From Planctomycetaceae bacterium (lineage in GTDB: Bacteria > Planctomycetota > Planctomycetia > Planctomycetales > Planctomycetaceae), in contig PBSL01000015.1 in assembly GCA_002726205.1 (NCBI GenBank), positions 54,537-93,064 on the forward strand: 38,528 bases of DNA. The letters are read 5' to 3'. The number at the start of each line of letters is the position of its first letter. The first letter of the stretch is position 1. The position numbers and the translations under genes are program-made. Shown here piece by piece: positions 15,978 to 25,009 of the stretch. The notes under the pieces were generated by a model. That model made no database searches and was not told the origin of the DNA. It worked only from the letters and a program-made list of their open reading frames with translations.

Positions 15978-17888
15978 ATGGGTTCACGACAGCAGCCAGT
16001 GGCGATGATAGTGGCGGCGGTCATGCTGTCGGGGACACTTGTCGCCCAGGAACTTCCTGGCAAGGCATTTGCCGTGTCGCCACCGTCGGCCGAAGATCGA
16101 GCGTTCTGGTCGTTTCGACCGCTGGAAATCGGTCAGCCGCCTGTGGTTGGCAATGCGGACTGGTGTCGCAATGGCGTCGATCGATTCATCCTCTCGCGAT
16201 TGGAACAGCGAGGATTGGCAGCCAACGACCGGGCTGATCGGCGAACGTTGCTGCGTCGGGCGTGTTTTTCGCTCCTGGGATTGCCACCGCGGCCCGGGGA
16301 GCTCGTGGCCTTCCAGAACGAACACTCTCCAGCGGCCTGGAGTGACCTGGTCGACCGGCTGCTGGCCTCGCCGCGATACGGCGAACGCTGGGCCCGCCAC
16401 TGGATGGACGTCGCCCGGTTTGCCGAGAGCGGTGGATTCGAACATGACGACGATCGTCCCAACGCGTACCACTACCGCGACTTTCTCGTCGCAGCCTTCA
16501 ACGGCGACCTGCCGTTTGACCGGTTTGTACGCTGGCAACTGGCCGGTGACGAGTTGGCCCCCGAGGATCCGCTGGCTCTGATGGCGACGGGGTTCCTGGG
16601 AGCGGGCGTGTTTCCCAGCCAGTTGACCGAGGCCGAGTTCGAGTCGGCGCGTTATGACGAACTGGATGACATGGTGACCACGACCGGCGTGGCCTTTCTG
16701 GGACTCTCGATCGGATGTGCGCGGTGTCATGATCACAAGTACGATCCGATTCCCTCGCGGGACTACTATCGCCTCGTGTCGGCGTTTACCACGGCGATTC
16801 GTGGAGAAATCGCGACGAAGGCCGATTGGCATCATGCCGATCACAAGGTGCTTGTCACCAGTGAGGGCCTACCCAAGCTCAAGCACCATGCCGACGGTCG
16901 CGGGTTTCCCCATTTCTACAAGCAGACCTTTTTTCTCTCGCGTGGCGACGTCCGGCGGAAGCAGGGCGAGGCCGACGTGGGGTTCCTGCAGGTGCTGATC
17001 TCACCGCAAGCCGCCGAGTCGCGCTGGCGGCGGGCGGCTCCCCCGGGCTGGACCCGCACGTCGTTTCGGCGAGCATCGCTGGCCGGTTGGTTGACTGATG
17101 TCGAGCAGGGGGCCGGGCGGCTGGTGGCGCGAGTGATCGTCAACCGGTTGTGGCACCACCACTTTGGCCGGGGCCTGGTCGAGACGACCAACGATTTTGG
17201 TCGCCAGGGCGAGCGGCCGTCACATCCCGACCTGCTCGATTGGCTGGCCGGTGAATTGATCCGCGGAGGCTGGCGGCTGAAGCCGATTCACCGGCTGCTG
17301 CTGACCAGCAGCGTGTATTGCCAGGATGGTCGCGTCGATGAGAAACGTCAGCAAGATGATCTCGAGAATCGGCTGTGGTGGCACAGGCCACGGCAGCGGT
17401 TGGAGGCCGAGGCGATCCGCGATGCCCTTCTGAGCGTGTCGGCTCAACTGGATCCGACGATGTTCGGCAAGGGGTCACTCGATGAAGCGGTGACCCGTCG
17501 CAGTGTCTACCTGACTGTCAAGCGGAGTCGGCTGGCACCGACGATGATGCTCTTTGATTGGCCCGAGCACCTGGTGAGTATCGGCCGACGAGCGAAGACC
17601 ACGACGGCTTCGCAGGCGCTGGCCTTCATGAACAGCGTCGTCGGACGTGGTTACGCCCGGGCCCTGGAAACTCGCCTGGCGCTGGAAGGCGAGAAGGCAT
17701 TCGAGCAGGCCTGGCAACTGGCCCTGGCCCGCGAACCGCGTGCTGATGAACGAACCATGATCGCCGACTTCCTGCGCCGGCAGGAACAGATTTATCGGCG
17801 TGCGGGACGAACCGATGCCGCTCGGACAGCCCGGGTGGACCTTTGCCAGGCGCTGCTGGGGATGAATGAGTTCATCTACATCGACTGA
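15978..17888 (+). CDS. DUF1549/DUF1553 domain protein
   Basis: This exported protein has 636 residues. ATG 15978 is chosen because a signal peptide follows at once (QQPVAMIVAAVMLSGTLVAQE) and AGGAG lies 13 bases upstream; an in-frame ATG at 15927 adds only polar residues. DUF1549 covers residues about 45-270 (VDRFILSRLEQRGL, YGERWARHWMDVARFAES, CARCHDHKYDPI with C247, C250 and H251). DUF1553 covers about 340-600 (LVARVIVNRLWHHHFGRGLVET, SHPDLLDWLAGELI, RLLLTSSVYCQ) and ends with the usual ALLGMNEFIYID. There is no PSD1 cytochrome domain at the N-terminus and no cytochrome gene next to it, so the CxxCH here would be the only possible haem site. DUF1501 follows after 82 bases. The function of the family is unknown. 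Confidence 0.9.
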   Translation: MGSRQQPVAMIVAAVMLSGTLVAQELPGKAFAVSPPSAEDRAFWSFRPLEIGQPPVVGNADWCRNGVDRFILSRLEQRGLAANDRADRRTLLRRACFSLLGLPPRPGELVAFQNEHSPAAWSDLVDRLLASPRYGERWARHWMDVARFAESGGFEHDDDRPNAYHYRDFLVAAFNGDLPFDRFVRWQLAGDELAPEDPLALMATGFLGAGVFPSQLTEAEFESARYDELDDMVTTTGVAFLGLSIGCARCHDHKYDPIPSRDYYRLVSAFTTAIRGEIATKADWHHADHKVLVTSEGLPKLKHHADGRGFPHFYKQTFFLSRGDVRRKQGEADVGFLQVLISPQAAESRWRRAAPPGWTRTSFRRASLAGWLTDVEQGAGRLVARVIVNRLWHHHFGRGLVETTNDFGRQGERPSHPDLLDWLAGELIRGGWRLKPIHRLLLTSSVYCQDGRVDEKRQQDDLENRLWWHRPRQRLEAEAIRDALLSVSAQLDPTMFGKGSLDEAVTRRSVYLTVKRSRLAPTMMLFDWPEHLVSIGRRAKTTTASQALAFMNSVVGRGYARALETRLALEGEKAFEQAWQLALAREPRADERTMIADFLRRQEQIYRRAGRTDAARTARVDLCQALLGMNEFIYID

Positions 17889-17970
17889 AACAATCTGACG
17901 GACTCCCTGTCATTCGGGCCCGGCTGCGACCAACAGATGAGAATGCGACGAATAGACTGAGGAACAGGGG

Positions 17971-19464
17971 ATGACGCTGACAACCGAATCCGATCGATCC
18001 GCCGGTCTGCTGCCGCGGCGTGACTTGCTGTGTCGTGCCGGGGCCGGATTTGGTGTGCTGGGACTGGCCGGGTTGTTGCAGTCCGAGGGCTTGCTGGGAC
18101 GCGAGGCACGTGCCGCGGGACTGGGCCGCAGGGCACTGACACCCCTGGCGGCTCAACAGGGGCATTTCCCCGCCCGGGCGCGGCGGGTGATCTGGATTTT
18201 CGTCAACGGTGGTCCCAGCCAGGTGGACACCTGGGACTTCAAGCCGGGGCTGGTGCGCCGTGACGGCCTCTCGATCAAGACATTCGATCCGGAATTCAAG
18301 AATACCACCGGTTTCTTCCGGAACTCGGTGGGTAACCTGATGGCCTCGCCGTTTGACTTCGCGGCTCGTGGCGAGTGCGGCAAGCCGATCTCGTCGATCT
18401 TTCCTCACCTGGGCAGCCACGTCGACAAGATGGCTTTCGTGCACTCGGTCTACACGGAATCGAACAACCACTCGCCGGCACTGTTCATGATGAACTGCGG
18501 TATACCGCGGATGGGTCTGCCCTGCGTTGGCTCGTGGATCACCTACGGGCTGGGCAGCAGCAGCCAGGACCTGCCGGCCTTTGTGGTGATGAGCGATCCC
18601 AAGGGGCGCGGGCTGCCCAAGGGACATGCCGCCAATTGGAGTGCTGGGTTCCTGCCCGGTGTGTTCCAGGGGACGCACCTGCGACCGAAGGGCTCACCGA
18701 TCAACAACCTGGTCCGACCGAAGCAGATGACCGACCTGGCCCAGCGCAATCAGCTCAACCTGCTGCGGCGACTCAACCAGGCGGCGGTCAGTGATCAGCC
18801 GGCCGCCGGGGAACTGGCCTCGAGGATCGAGAGTTTCGAGTTGGCTTACCGGATGCAGTCGGCGGCGCCCGAGGCGTTGGCGATCGAACGCGAGCCGGGA
18901 CACGTGCAGGCGCTCTACGGCATCGGGGACAAACGCTGTGATCATTTTGCCCGGCAGTGCCTGGTCGCACGACGGCTGGTCGAACGGGGAGTCCGGTTCG
19001 TTCAGCTCTACTCGGGAGGCAACGAGAACCAGCGAAGCTGGGACGGGCACGCCGACATCCAAGGGAACCACACGCAGTTTGCCGGCGAGACGGATCGGCC
19101 CGTGGCCGGACTCCTGGCCGATCTTCAACAACGCGGTTTGCTCGAGGAGACCTTGGTTGTCTGGTGTGGAGAATTCGGTCGATTGCCGGTGGCTCAGACG
19201 GGCAAGAAACCCGGTCGTGACCACAATCCTCATTGCCTGACCGCCTGGATGGCCGGGGGCGGGACCCGCGGTGGTTGCAGCTACGGGGCTTCAGACGATG
19301 TCGGTTTCAAGGCCGCCGAGAATCCGGTGCACATCAACGATCTGCATGCGACGATCCTGCACCTGCTGGGGATCGACCACGAGGAACTGACCTACAGCTA
19401 CAACGGCCGGGACTTCCGGTTGACCGACATTGCCGGGGAGGTGATCCACGAGGTCATTGCCTGA
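17971..19464 (+). CDS. DUF1501 protein, GRDHNPH subtype
   Basis: This DUF1501 protein has 497 residues. It begins at ATG 17971 and carries a Tat-like leader (LLPRRDLLCRAGAGFGVLGLAGLL). Conserved blocks are IFVNGGPSQVDTWDFKPGL, CLVARRLVERGVRFVQLYSGG, WDGHADIQGNH, GEFGRLP, GRDHNPHCLTAWMAGGG, and the C-terminal HATILHLLGIDHEELTYSYNGRD. The block after GRDH reads NPH, not W as in four of its paralogues here. The gene follows a DUF1549/DUF1553 gene and ends 16 bases from the stop of a convergent DUF1501 gene. It is likely exported folded and likely to work with its upstream partner. No activity has been assigned to the family. Confidence 0.9.
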   Translation: MTLTTESDRSAGLLPRRDLLCRAGAGFGVLGLAGLLQSEGLLGREARAAGLGRRALTPLAAQQGHFPARARRVIWIFVNGGPSQVDTWDFKPGLVRRDGLSIKTFDPEFKNTTGFFRNSVGNLMASPFDFAARGECGKPISSIFPHLGSHVDKMAFVHSVYTESNNHSPALFMMNCGIPRMGLPCVGSWITYGLGSSSQDLPAFVVMSDPKGRGLPKGHAANWSAGFLPGVFQGTHLRPKGSPINNLVRPKQMTDLAQRNQLNLLRRLNQAAVSDQPAAGELASRIESFELAYRMQSAAPEALAIEREPGHVQALYGIGDKRCDHFARQCLVARRLVERGVRFVQLYSGGNENQRSWDGHADIQGNHTQFAGETDRPVAGLLADLQQRGLLEETLVVWCGEFGRLPVAQTGKKPGRDHNPHCLTAWMAGGGTRGGCSYGASDDVGFKAAENPVHINDLHATILHLLGIDHEELTYSYNGRDFRLTDIAGEVIHEVIA

Positions 19465-19480
19465 CCGGTCGTGTTCAACG

Positions 19481-20857
19481 CTAGGCCTGGATCAACTCGT
19501 CGATTGGTCGGCCATCGGGCAGCAGCGGGATCGGGCGACCGGAGTTGTTGATCGTGGCCTGCGCGAGATCAATGCCGAGGTGGCGGTACATCGTCGCCAG
19601 CACGTCGGTGGGATGAATTGGGCGATCCGAGGGAAGTTCGCCCTTCGAATTCGATGCGCCGATCACCTGGCCGACCTTCAGGCCGCCTCCGGCCAGCAGG
19701 ATGCTCATCAGGGCTCCCCAGTGGTCACGGCCGCCGGTCTTGTTGACCCGTGGCGTTCGACCGAATTCGCCCCACACGATCAGCAGGACCTTCTTGTCGA
19801 GACCACGTTGGTAGAGATCGGTCACAAGCGCGCTGATCATCTGGTCCAGCGGCGGTCCGTGGTGTTCCAGGCCGCGTGAGGGACCATCGGATCCATCGGC
19901 GGGTCGTTTGTCGTCAACGATGTTGCGGTGCCAGTCCCAGCAGAGGGAATCTGGGGCCGTGTTGAGCGTGACGAAGGTGACACCGGACTCGACCAGGCGG
20001 CGAGCCAGCAGCGCCATCTGGCCCCAGCGGTGTGGCCCGTACAGGTCGCGGATGTGTTGGGGTTCGCTGCTCAGGTCAAAAGCCTCGCGGGCGCGTCCGC
20101 TCGTGACCATGTTCAACGCCGCCACGGTGAACTTGTCGATGCCCTCCATCTTCCGGGTCGCGTCGGCCTGGCGGGCGAACCGGTCGAGATTTTTCAGCAG
20201 GCTGCGTCGGTCGTTGACTCGTTCCAGCGTGATGTCATCGGCGAGTTTCAGGTTGGCCGTTGCCTCGGCCACCTTGCCGGATTGGAATTCGTCGTGGTAG
20301 GGGTCCTGCATCACCGTGAACGGGGCATGCTCGATCCCGAGATAGCCGGTTCCCATTACCGCACCGATCACCGGGTTGCGGGTCTGTTCGTGCGAGAGCA
20401 GCACGTAGGGCGGCAGACCGGGATCTTGCGGGCCGCGAAAATGGCTGACCAACGCACCCGAAGAGGGGTGCGAGGGAGGGGAAATCCGGCCGGGATAACC
20501 GGTCGACAGCCAGTGGGCGGCGACGTAGTGACCGTTGGTCGTGTGGGCAATCGAGCGGATGATTGCCGCCCGGTCAACCACCTGGGCCGTCCGGGGCAGC
20601 TTTTCACAGAAGTTGACGCCGGCAAATTTTGTGGGGATCGCCTTGTAGGGGCCACGGTATTCCAGTGGCGCATCGGGCTTGGGATCGAACGTCTCGAATT
20701 GGCTGTGGCCGCCTCCCAACCAGATCTGGATCACCGCGGTGTCGGTTCCCGCCGTGGGCGCCGAGGCCGCCTGGAGCCGCAGGACATCCGACATCGCCAG
20801 TCCGGCGGTCCCCGCCGAGACGGTGCCTTCCAGGAATCGTCGTCGATTGTGAGCCAT
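19481..20857 (-). CDS. DUF1501 protein, GRDHW subtype (stand-alone)
   Basis: This DUF1501 protein has 458 residues and starts at ATG 20857. The leader MAHNRRRFLEGTVSAGTAGLAM is Tat-like. Family blocks are QIWLGGGHSQFETFDPKPDAP, GHYVAAHWLSTGYPG, LLARRLVESGVTFVTLN, and GEFGRTPRVNKTGGRDHWG followed by ILLAGGGLKVG. It closely resembles the GRDHW paralogues and ends with RPIPLLPDGRPIDELI. No same-strand neighbour overlaps it. Upstream, a divergent oxidoreductase begins after 213 bases; downstream it converges on another DUF1501. No good Shine-Dalgarno was seen before the ATG. It is therefore an orphan copy without an adjacent DUF1549 partner. Function unknown. Confidence 0.88.
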   Translation of the reverse strand: MAHNRRRFLEGTVSAGTAGLAMSDVLRLQAASAPTAGTDTAVIQIWLGGGHSQFETFDPKPDAPLEYRGPYKAIPTKFAGVNFCEKLPRTAQVVDRAAIIRSIAHTTNGHYVAAHWLSTGYPGRISPPSHPSSGALVSHFRGPQDPGLPPYVLLSHEQTRNPVIGAVMGTGYLGIEHAPFTVMQDPYHDEFQSGKVAEATANLKLADDITLERVNDRRSLLKNLDRFARQADATRKMEGIDKFTVAALNMVTSGRAREAFDLSSEPQHIRDLYGPHRWGQMALLARRLVESGVTFVTLNTAPDSLCWDWHRNIVDDKRPADGSDGPSRGLEHHGPPLDQMISALVTDLYQRGLDKKVLLIVWGEFGRTPRVNKTGGRDHWGALMSILLAGGGLKVGQVIGASNSKGELPSDRPIHPTDVLATMYRHLGIDLAQATINNSGRPIPLLPDGRPIDELIQA

Positions 20858-21070
20858 CAGTGACTGGGATCCGCTGTTGAATCAAGATCCACTTGCGCGA
20901 CAATGAGTCTACGGGTTCCATCGGGCGTGGTAAAGGTGGAACATGAACCCGGACTTGAGCCGGGCGAATGTCCCTTGGCGGGCCACCACGCCGGGGGCTT
21001 GACTGTGGTCACTGGTGGCATCCGCGGATCTGTTGACGATTCAAGGTGATCAGGGGTGAGATGGGGAGCC

Positions 21071-22054
21071 ATGATTGAAAAGAAAAATGGGCCGGTTCGG
21101 GTAGCCGTTGTCGGGCTGGGCCGGTTTGGGCGGCTGCATTCTCTGACACTGGACGGCCTGGCCGAGGCCGAGCTTGTCGGGATCGTTGCTCGTCGTCCCG
21201 AGAGTGTCACGCAACTCCAGCAGGAACTTCCCGGGGTGCCCGGCTGGTCGGATTTCGAGACGGCGCTGGCCGAGTGCGACGCCGACGCCTGGGTCGTGGC
21301 GGCGACGACCGCCTCGCATGTTTCGATCACGCGGGCGTTGTTGGAAGCCGGAAAGGCCGTGCTGTTGGAGAAGCCGATTTCGGAGGATCTTGACGAGGCG
21401 CTCTCGTTGGAACCGCTGGTCGCTGCCGATTCAAGCAACCTGATGATCGGTCACATCCTGCTTTTCAACAGCGAGTTCCGTCAGGTCCGTGCCGAAACAC
21501 AAGCGCGGGGACCGATTTCCTATATCAACTGTGTCCGACACCGTCCGGCGTCGATCGTCACGGATTTTCCCGGCGAGAATCCTCTGCATGCAGCGATGGT
21601 GCACGACCTGTACATGGTGCAGGTCATGGTCGAGCGGAGCGAACCGTCGAGGGTTTCCTGCCAGTACCATCGAACGGCCGACGGGACGATCGATCTCGCC
21701 CTCGCCCAATTGCAGTGGGAGAACGGCCCGGTGGCCTCGTTTGCGGCCTCGTACCTGACGCCGGAGGGGATGCCGCCACGGGGGATTGATCGGATGGAAG
21801 TGTTTGGCGAGGGCTGGGCCGCTCGCGTCCTGGCCAACCCCAGGCCGATCGACGTGTGGGCCGAGCGGGCCGAGTGGCCGATGGCCCTGGAGATCCGCAC
21901 CGATCCGGAGGGGGCCACTGGGATGCTGGCCGAGGAACTGAGGTGCTTTTGCCGCGTTGCCCGTGGCGACCAGGCGGTGCCCGACGGGGCGACCTATGCC
22001 GACGCGATTCAGGTCCAGCGGTGGATGGAGCGGCTGACGGCGAGCGTCGAGTGA
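21071..22054 (+). CDS. Gfo/Idh/MocA family oxidoreductase
   Basis: This is a cytoplasmic NAD(P)-dependent sugar or inositol-type dehydrogenase of 327 residues. The N-terminal Rossmann fold has VAVVGLGRFGRLHS (GxGxxG at 15-20), and the family's LLEKPIS motif puts the catalytic-region lysine at K101. The C-terminal alpha/beta domain follows (AAMVHDLYMVQVMV, SRVSCQYHRTADGTID, GIDRMEVFGEGW). H-D in MVHDLY matches the usual histidine position of the second motif. Length is typical. The start could be GTG 21056 or ATG 21071; the ATG is preferred because a GGGGAG stretch precedes it. The substrate is not predictable. It is a single gene between two minus-strand DUF1501 units and may process sugars released by the neighbouring glycan enzymes, by inference only. 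Confidence 0.88.
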   Translation: MIEKKNGPVRVAVVGLGRFGRLHSLTLDGLAEAELVGIVARRPESVTQLQQELPGVPGWSDFETALAECDADAWVVAATTASHVSITRALLEAGKAVLLEKPISEDLDEALSLEPLVAADSSNLMIGHILLFNSEFRQVRAETQARGPISYINCVRHRPASIVTDFPGENPLHAAMVHDLYMVQVMVERSEPSRVSCQYHRTADGTIDLALAQLQWENGPVASFAASYLTPEGMPPRGIDRMEVFGEGWAARVLANPRPIDVWAERAEWPMALEIRTDPEGATGMLAEELRCFCRVARGDQAVPDGATYADAIQVQRWMERLTASVE

Positions 22055-22076
22055 GCAAGCCCGTCCGGGGAGGCGG

Positions 22077-23465
22077 CTAGAGGACCTGTTCGATCACGTG
22101 ACCACGGCTGATCGGAAACGGTTTGTTCAGCGGATCGTGCAGCAGCGTATCGGGTTCGTAGCCCAGGCAGTGAAAGACCGTGGCGATGATGTCGCGGGGA
22201 GCAACCACCCCATCGACGGGGAACCCCGCGTGCTTGTCACTGCTTCCGTGTACGACACCGCCGCGAATTCCCCCGCCGGCCAACGCGACCGAGAAGCAGT
22301 GGCCCCAGTGGTCTCGTCCGGCGTTGCGGTTGATCTTGGGCGTGTGTCCAAACTCCCCCGACCAGACAATCAGGGTCTCGTCGAGCAGGCCCCGTTCGTC
22401 GAGATCCTGTAACAGGGCCGTGTAGGCCCGGTCCATCATCGGCATCAGGAACGACTTCAACGATTCGCAGTGCTTGGCGTGCGTGTCCCAGCCTCCCTGG
22501 TTGGGCTTGCCCTTGATCCGTGTCCAGTTGATTTGCACCAGCGAGACATCGGCTTCGATCAGTCGGCGAGCGAGCAACACGCTTTGCGCATAGCGGCTAC
22601 GGCCGTAGCGGTCCCTGGTCTTGTCGGATTCTCGATTCAGGTCGAACGCGGCGCCGGCCTTGCCCCGGGTCAACAACTCCAGGGCCTGCCGGGCGTGGGC
22701 CCGGTAGGTGCCGACCGAGCGGGCGGAGTCAAGATGGCTGCGGGCGTCGTCGATCTGGTCCAGCAGGCGGCGGCGGCGTTGCAGTCGCAGGGCAGCAACA
22801 TCCTTGCCCAGTGTCAGCCCGGGAACGTTGAAGGTGTTGTCCTGCGGTTGGCAGTTGATCAGCCAGGGGTCAAACGGACGGCCCAGGAAACCGGCATCTT
22901 GTCCCGGCCAGGGGAAGTTGCCGTCATTCCAGATGTGTTCGGGCACGGTGATTGCCGCGGGGATCTGTCCGGTTTCTTCTTTCAGTGCCCGGACCATCGC
23001 GCCGACGCACGGCCAGTTGTTGGGCGGCTTGGGCAACGCGCTCTCGCGGTTGCGGGGTTGGTGTGGGATGCCCGTCAGCATCTGGTAGCCGCTGGAGGAA
23101 TGCGAACTGTCGCCGGTGACGACCGCTCGCAGCACGGCGATGCGGTTTGTCCATTGTGCCGTCAGCGGCATCAACTCGCCGACGTTCAGGCCCGGGGTGG
23201 CCGAGGCGATCGTGCCGAAGTCACCGCGGATTCCGTTGGGAGCCTCGGGCTTGGGATCCCAGGTCTCGTGTTGAGGTGCGCCGCCGGTCAGGCCAAGCAG
23301 GATGACCCGCTTGGCAGTCGGTACCACGGAGGTGGGCAGGGCGGATTGGGCCTGCCTGAGCGAGGGCAGGGTCAGGCCTCCGAGTCCGACACCTCCGATA
23401 CGCATCCATTCTCGACGCGTGATTCCGTCGCAGAGGCGATGGCCGTCGTCCAGCAGGCTCAACAT
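22077..23465 (-). CDS. DUF1501 protein, GRDHW subtype with GHTP variant
   Basis: This DUF1501 protein has 462 residues starting at ATG 23465, with AAGGAA 11 bases upstream. The leader is Tat-like but begins late (GITRREWMRIGGVGLGGLTLPSL). Family blocks are ILLGLTGGAPQHETWDPKPEAP, VLLARRLIEADVSLVQINW, and GEFGHTPKINRNAGRDHWG followed by VALAGGGIRGG. The GRTP element reads GHTP here. It is the last gene of a three-gene minus-strand unit, 50 bases after another DUF1501, and ends 22 bases from the stop of the convergent oxidoreductase. Two consecutive DUF1501 genes behind one PSD1-DUF1549-DUF1553 gene suggest either duplication or a two-subunit DUF1501 partner. Activity unknown. Confidence 0.88.
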   Translation of the reverse strand: MLSLLDDGHRLCDGITRREWMRIGGVGLGGLTLPSLRQAQSALPTSVVPTAKRVILLGLTGGAPQHETWDPKPEAPNGIRGDFGTIASATPGLNVGELMPLTAQWTNRIAVLRAVVTGDSSHSSSGYQMLTGIPHQPRNRESALPKPPNNWPCVGAMVRALKEETGQIPAAITVPEHIWNDGNFPWPGQDAGFLGRPFDPWLINCQPQDNTFNVPGLTLGKDVAALRLQRRRRLLDQIDDARSHLDSARSVGTYRAHARQALELLTRGKAGAAFDLNRESDKTRDRYGRSRYAQSVLLARRLIEADVSLVQINWTRIKGKPNQGGWDTHAKHCESLKSFLMPMMDRAYTALLQDLDERGLLDETLIVWSGEFGHTPKINRNAGRDHWGHCFSVALAGGGIRGGVVHGSSDKHAGFPVDGVVAPRDIIATVFHCLGYEPDTLLHDPLNKPFPISRGHVIEQVL

Positions 23466-23515
23466 GTCGTGCCGGTTCCTTTTCGTGGTCGGTCGCGCCG
23501 GTTCGAGGATGAACC

Positions 23516-24982
23516 CTAGCCGAGTAGCTCCCGGATAATCGTGGCCCGGTAAACATCCGTCAATCGCTCATCACGGCCGTTGTGACTGTAGACCAGCGTT
23601 TCGTGGTCGAGGCCGAGCTGATGAAGAATCGTGGCGTGCAGGTTGGCCGTCTGGGTTCGGTTTTCGATCGAGCGATAACCGAAGTCGTCGGTGGTTCCGT
23701 AAGCCTGGCCTCCCTTGATCCCGCCGCCGGCCAGCCAGACACTGAACCCGTAGGGATGGTGGTCACGGCCCTCGTTTCCCCGGGCGGTGTTGCTGCCGCG
23801 AAGTTCCGCAGCCGGCGTGCGACCGAATTCTCCGCCCCAGAGCACCAGTGTCGAATCGAACAGCCCGCGTCGTTTCAGGTCGGTCAGCAAAGCACCGACC
23901 GGTCCATCGGTCTGGCCACAGCAGCTTTTCAGCCCGGCCGTGTTGGCGGTGTGCGTGTCCCAGGGCTGACCACGCATGAACAACTGCACAAACCGCACGC
24001 CGCGTTCGACCAGGCGGCGGGCCATCAGGCAACGACGTCCGTAGGACTTGGTGGTTGGATTGTCCAGGCCATACAGCGATTGGGTTTCCTTGGTTTCGGA
24101 GGTCAGGTCCAGGGCGTCGGTGGCCGAGAGTTGCATGCGGGCAGCCAGCTCGAAGTTGGCGATTCGGGCATCGAGCTCCAGTTCGCCGGGCCGCTGGGCT
24201 TGATGTTGGCGATTCAGCCGTTGCAGCAGGCCCAGCCGCCCCTGGGTCACGGCGTCTGTTCGGGGTCGCTTGGGTTTCAGGTGCAGGACCGGTACGCCCT
24301 GCGAGCGGAAAGCCGTGCCCTGGAAGACTGGCGGCAACCAGCCGCTGGACCAGTTGCGACTGCCGTCGACGGGAAGCCCGACCGGATCCGGCAGGGCGAC
24401 ATAGCCGGGCAGGTCGTCGGTCTCGGCGCCCAGCCCATACGCGACCCAACTGCCGATGTTGGGTCGACCCGGACGGATCAGGCCGGTATTGGCCATCCAG
24501 ATGGCCTGTTCGTGGTTTCGGTGTTCGGTGAACATCGAACGGATCACGGTGATGCTGTCAGCGTGAGCTGCGATGCCGGGCATGATCTCGGAGAACTCGA
24601 GACCGCTCTCGCCATGAGGTCGAAAACGAAACGGGCTCCCCAGAAGGTACTTGGTCCGGTTTTCGTCATCGCCGACCTCGGCCGGTGGCGGTGTTCCGTG
24701 GTAACGGGTCAGCGAGGGTTTCGGGTCGAGCAGGTCGACGTGGCTGGGGCCACCGTGCATGAACAACTGGATCACGGCCCGGGCCGGAGATTGTTGCAAT
24801 GGTGACCGCTGGTCGAGTCCATACCCAACGGCCGCGGCCGCCGGTTCGGCTGGCGCCAGCAGCGACCCCATTGCCAGACCCGCGAATCCTCCGCCCAATT
24901 GCGCCAGGGCCGAGCGACGCGTGACAAGGCCTCCGGCGGGTGTCGAAGCGATCGGGAAAATCGGTTGGACGGGACGAAACAT
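23516..24982 (-). CDS. DUF1501 protein, GRDHHPY subtype
   Basis: This DUF1501 protein has 488 residues from ATG 24982. The Tat-like leader is displaced to residues 20-45 (LVTRRSALAQLGGGFAGLAMG). Blocks are QLFMHGGPSHVDLLDPKPSL, CLMARRLVERGVRFVQLFMRG, GEFGRTP, a longer linker, GRDHHPYGFSVWLAGGG, and the C-terminal HATILHQLGLDHETLVYSHNGRD. It belongs with the 17971-19464 protein and not with the GRDHW group. It starts 27 bases after the stop of the PSD1-DUF1549-DUF1553 gene, so the pair is almost certainly cotranscribed. This repeats the order seen at 15978-19464. Shine-Dalgarno is weak (CGCAGG). Function not established. Confidence 0.88.
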   Translation of the reverse strand: MFRPVQPIFPIASTPAGGLVTRRSALAQLGGGFAGLAMGSLLAPAEPAAAAVGYGLDQRSPLQQSPARAVIQLFMHGGPSHVDLLDPKPSLTRYHGTPPPAEVGDDENRTKYLLGSPFRFRPHGESGLEFSEIMPGIAAHADSITVIRSMFTEHRNHEQAIWMANTGLIRPGRPNIGSWVAYGLGAETDDLPGYVALPDPVGLPVDGSRNWSSGWLPPVFQGTAFRSQGVPVLHLKPKRPRTDAVTQGRLGLLQRLNRQHQAQRPGELELDARIANFELAARMQLSATDALDLTSETKETQSLYGLDNPTTKSYGRRCLMARRLVERGVRFVQLFMRGQPWDTHTANTAGLKSCCGQTDGPVGALLTDLKRRGLFDSTLVLWGGEFGRTPAAELRGSNTARGNEGRDHHPYGFSVWLAGGGIKGGQAYGTTDDFGYRSIENRTQTANLHATILHQLGLDHETLVYSHNGRDERLTDVYRATIIRELLG

Positions 24983-25009
24983 GTCGAAGCCTGCGGAAGG
25001 TCAGATTGA

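Noticed and set aside
23582-24805. 407-codon open frame on the plus strand
   Set aside because: It mirrors the DUF1501 gene at 23516-24982, whose family blocks are all present on the other strand.
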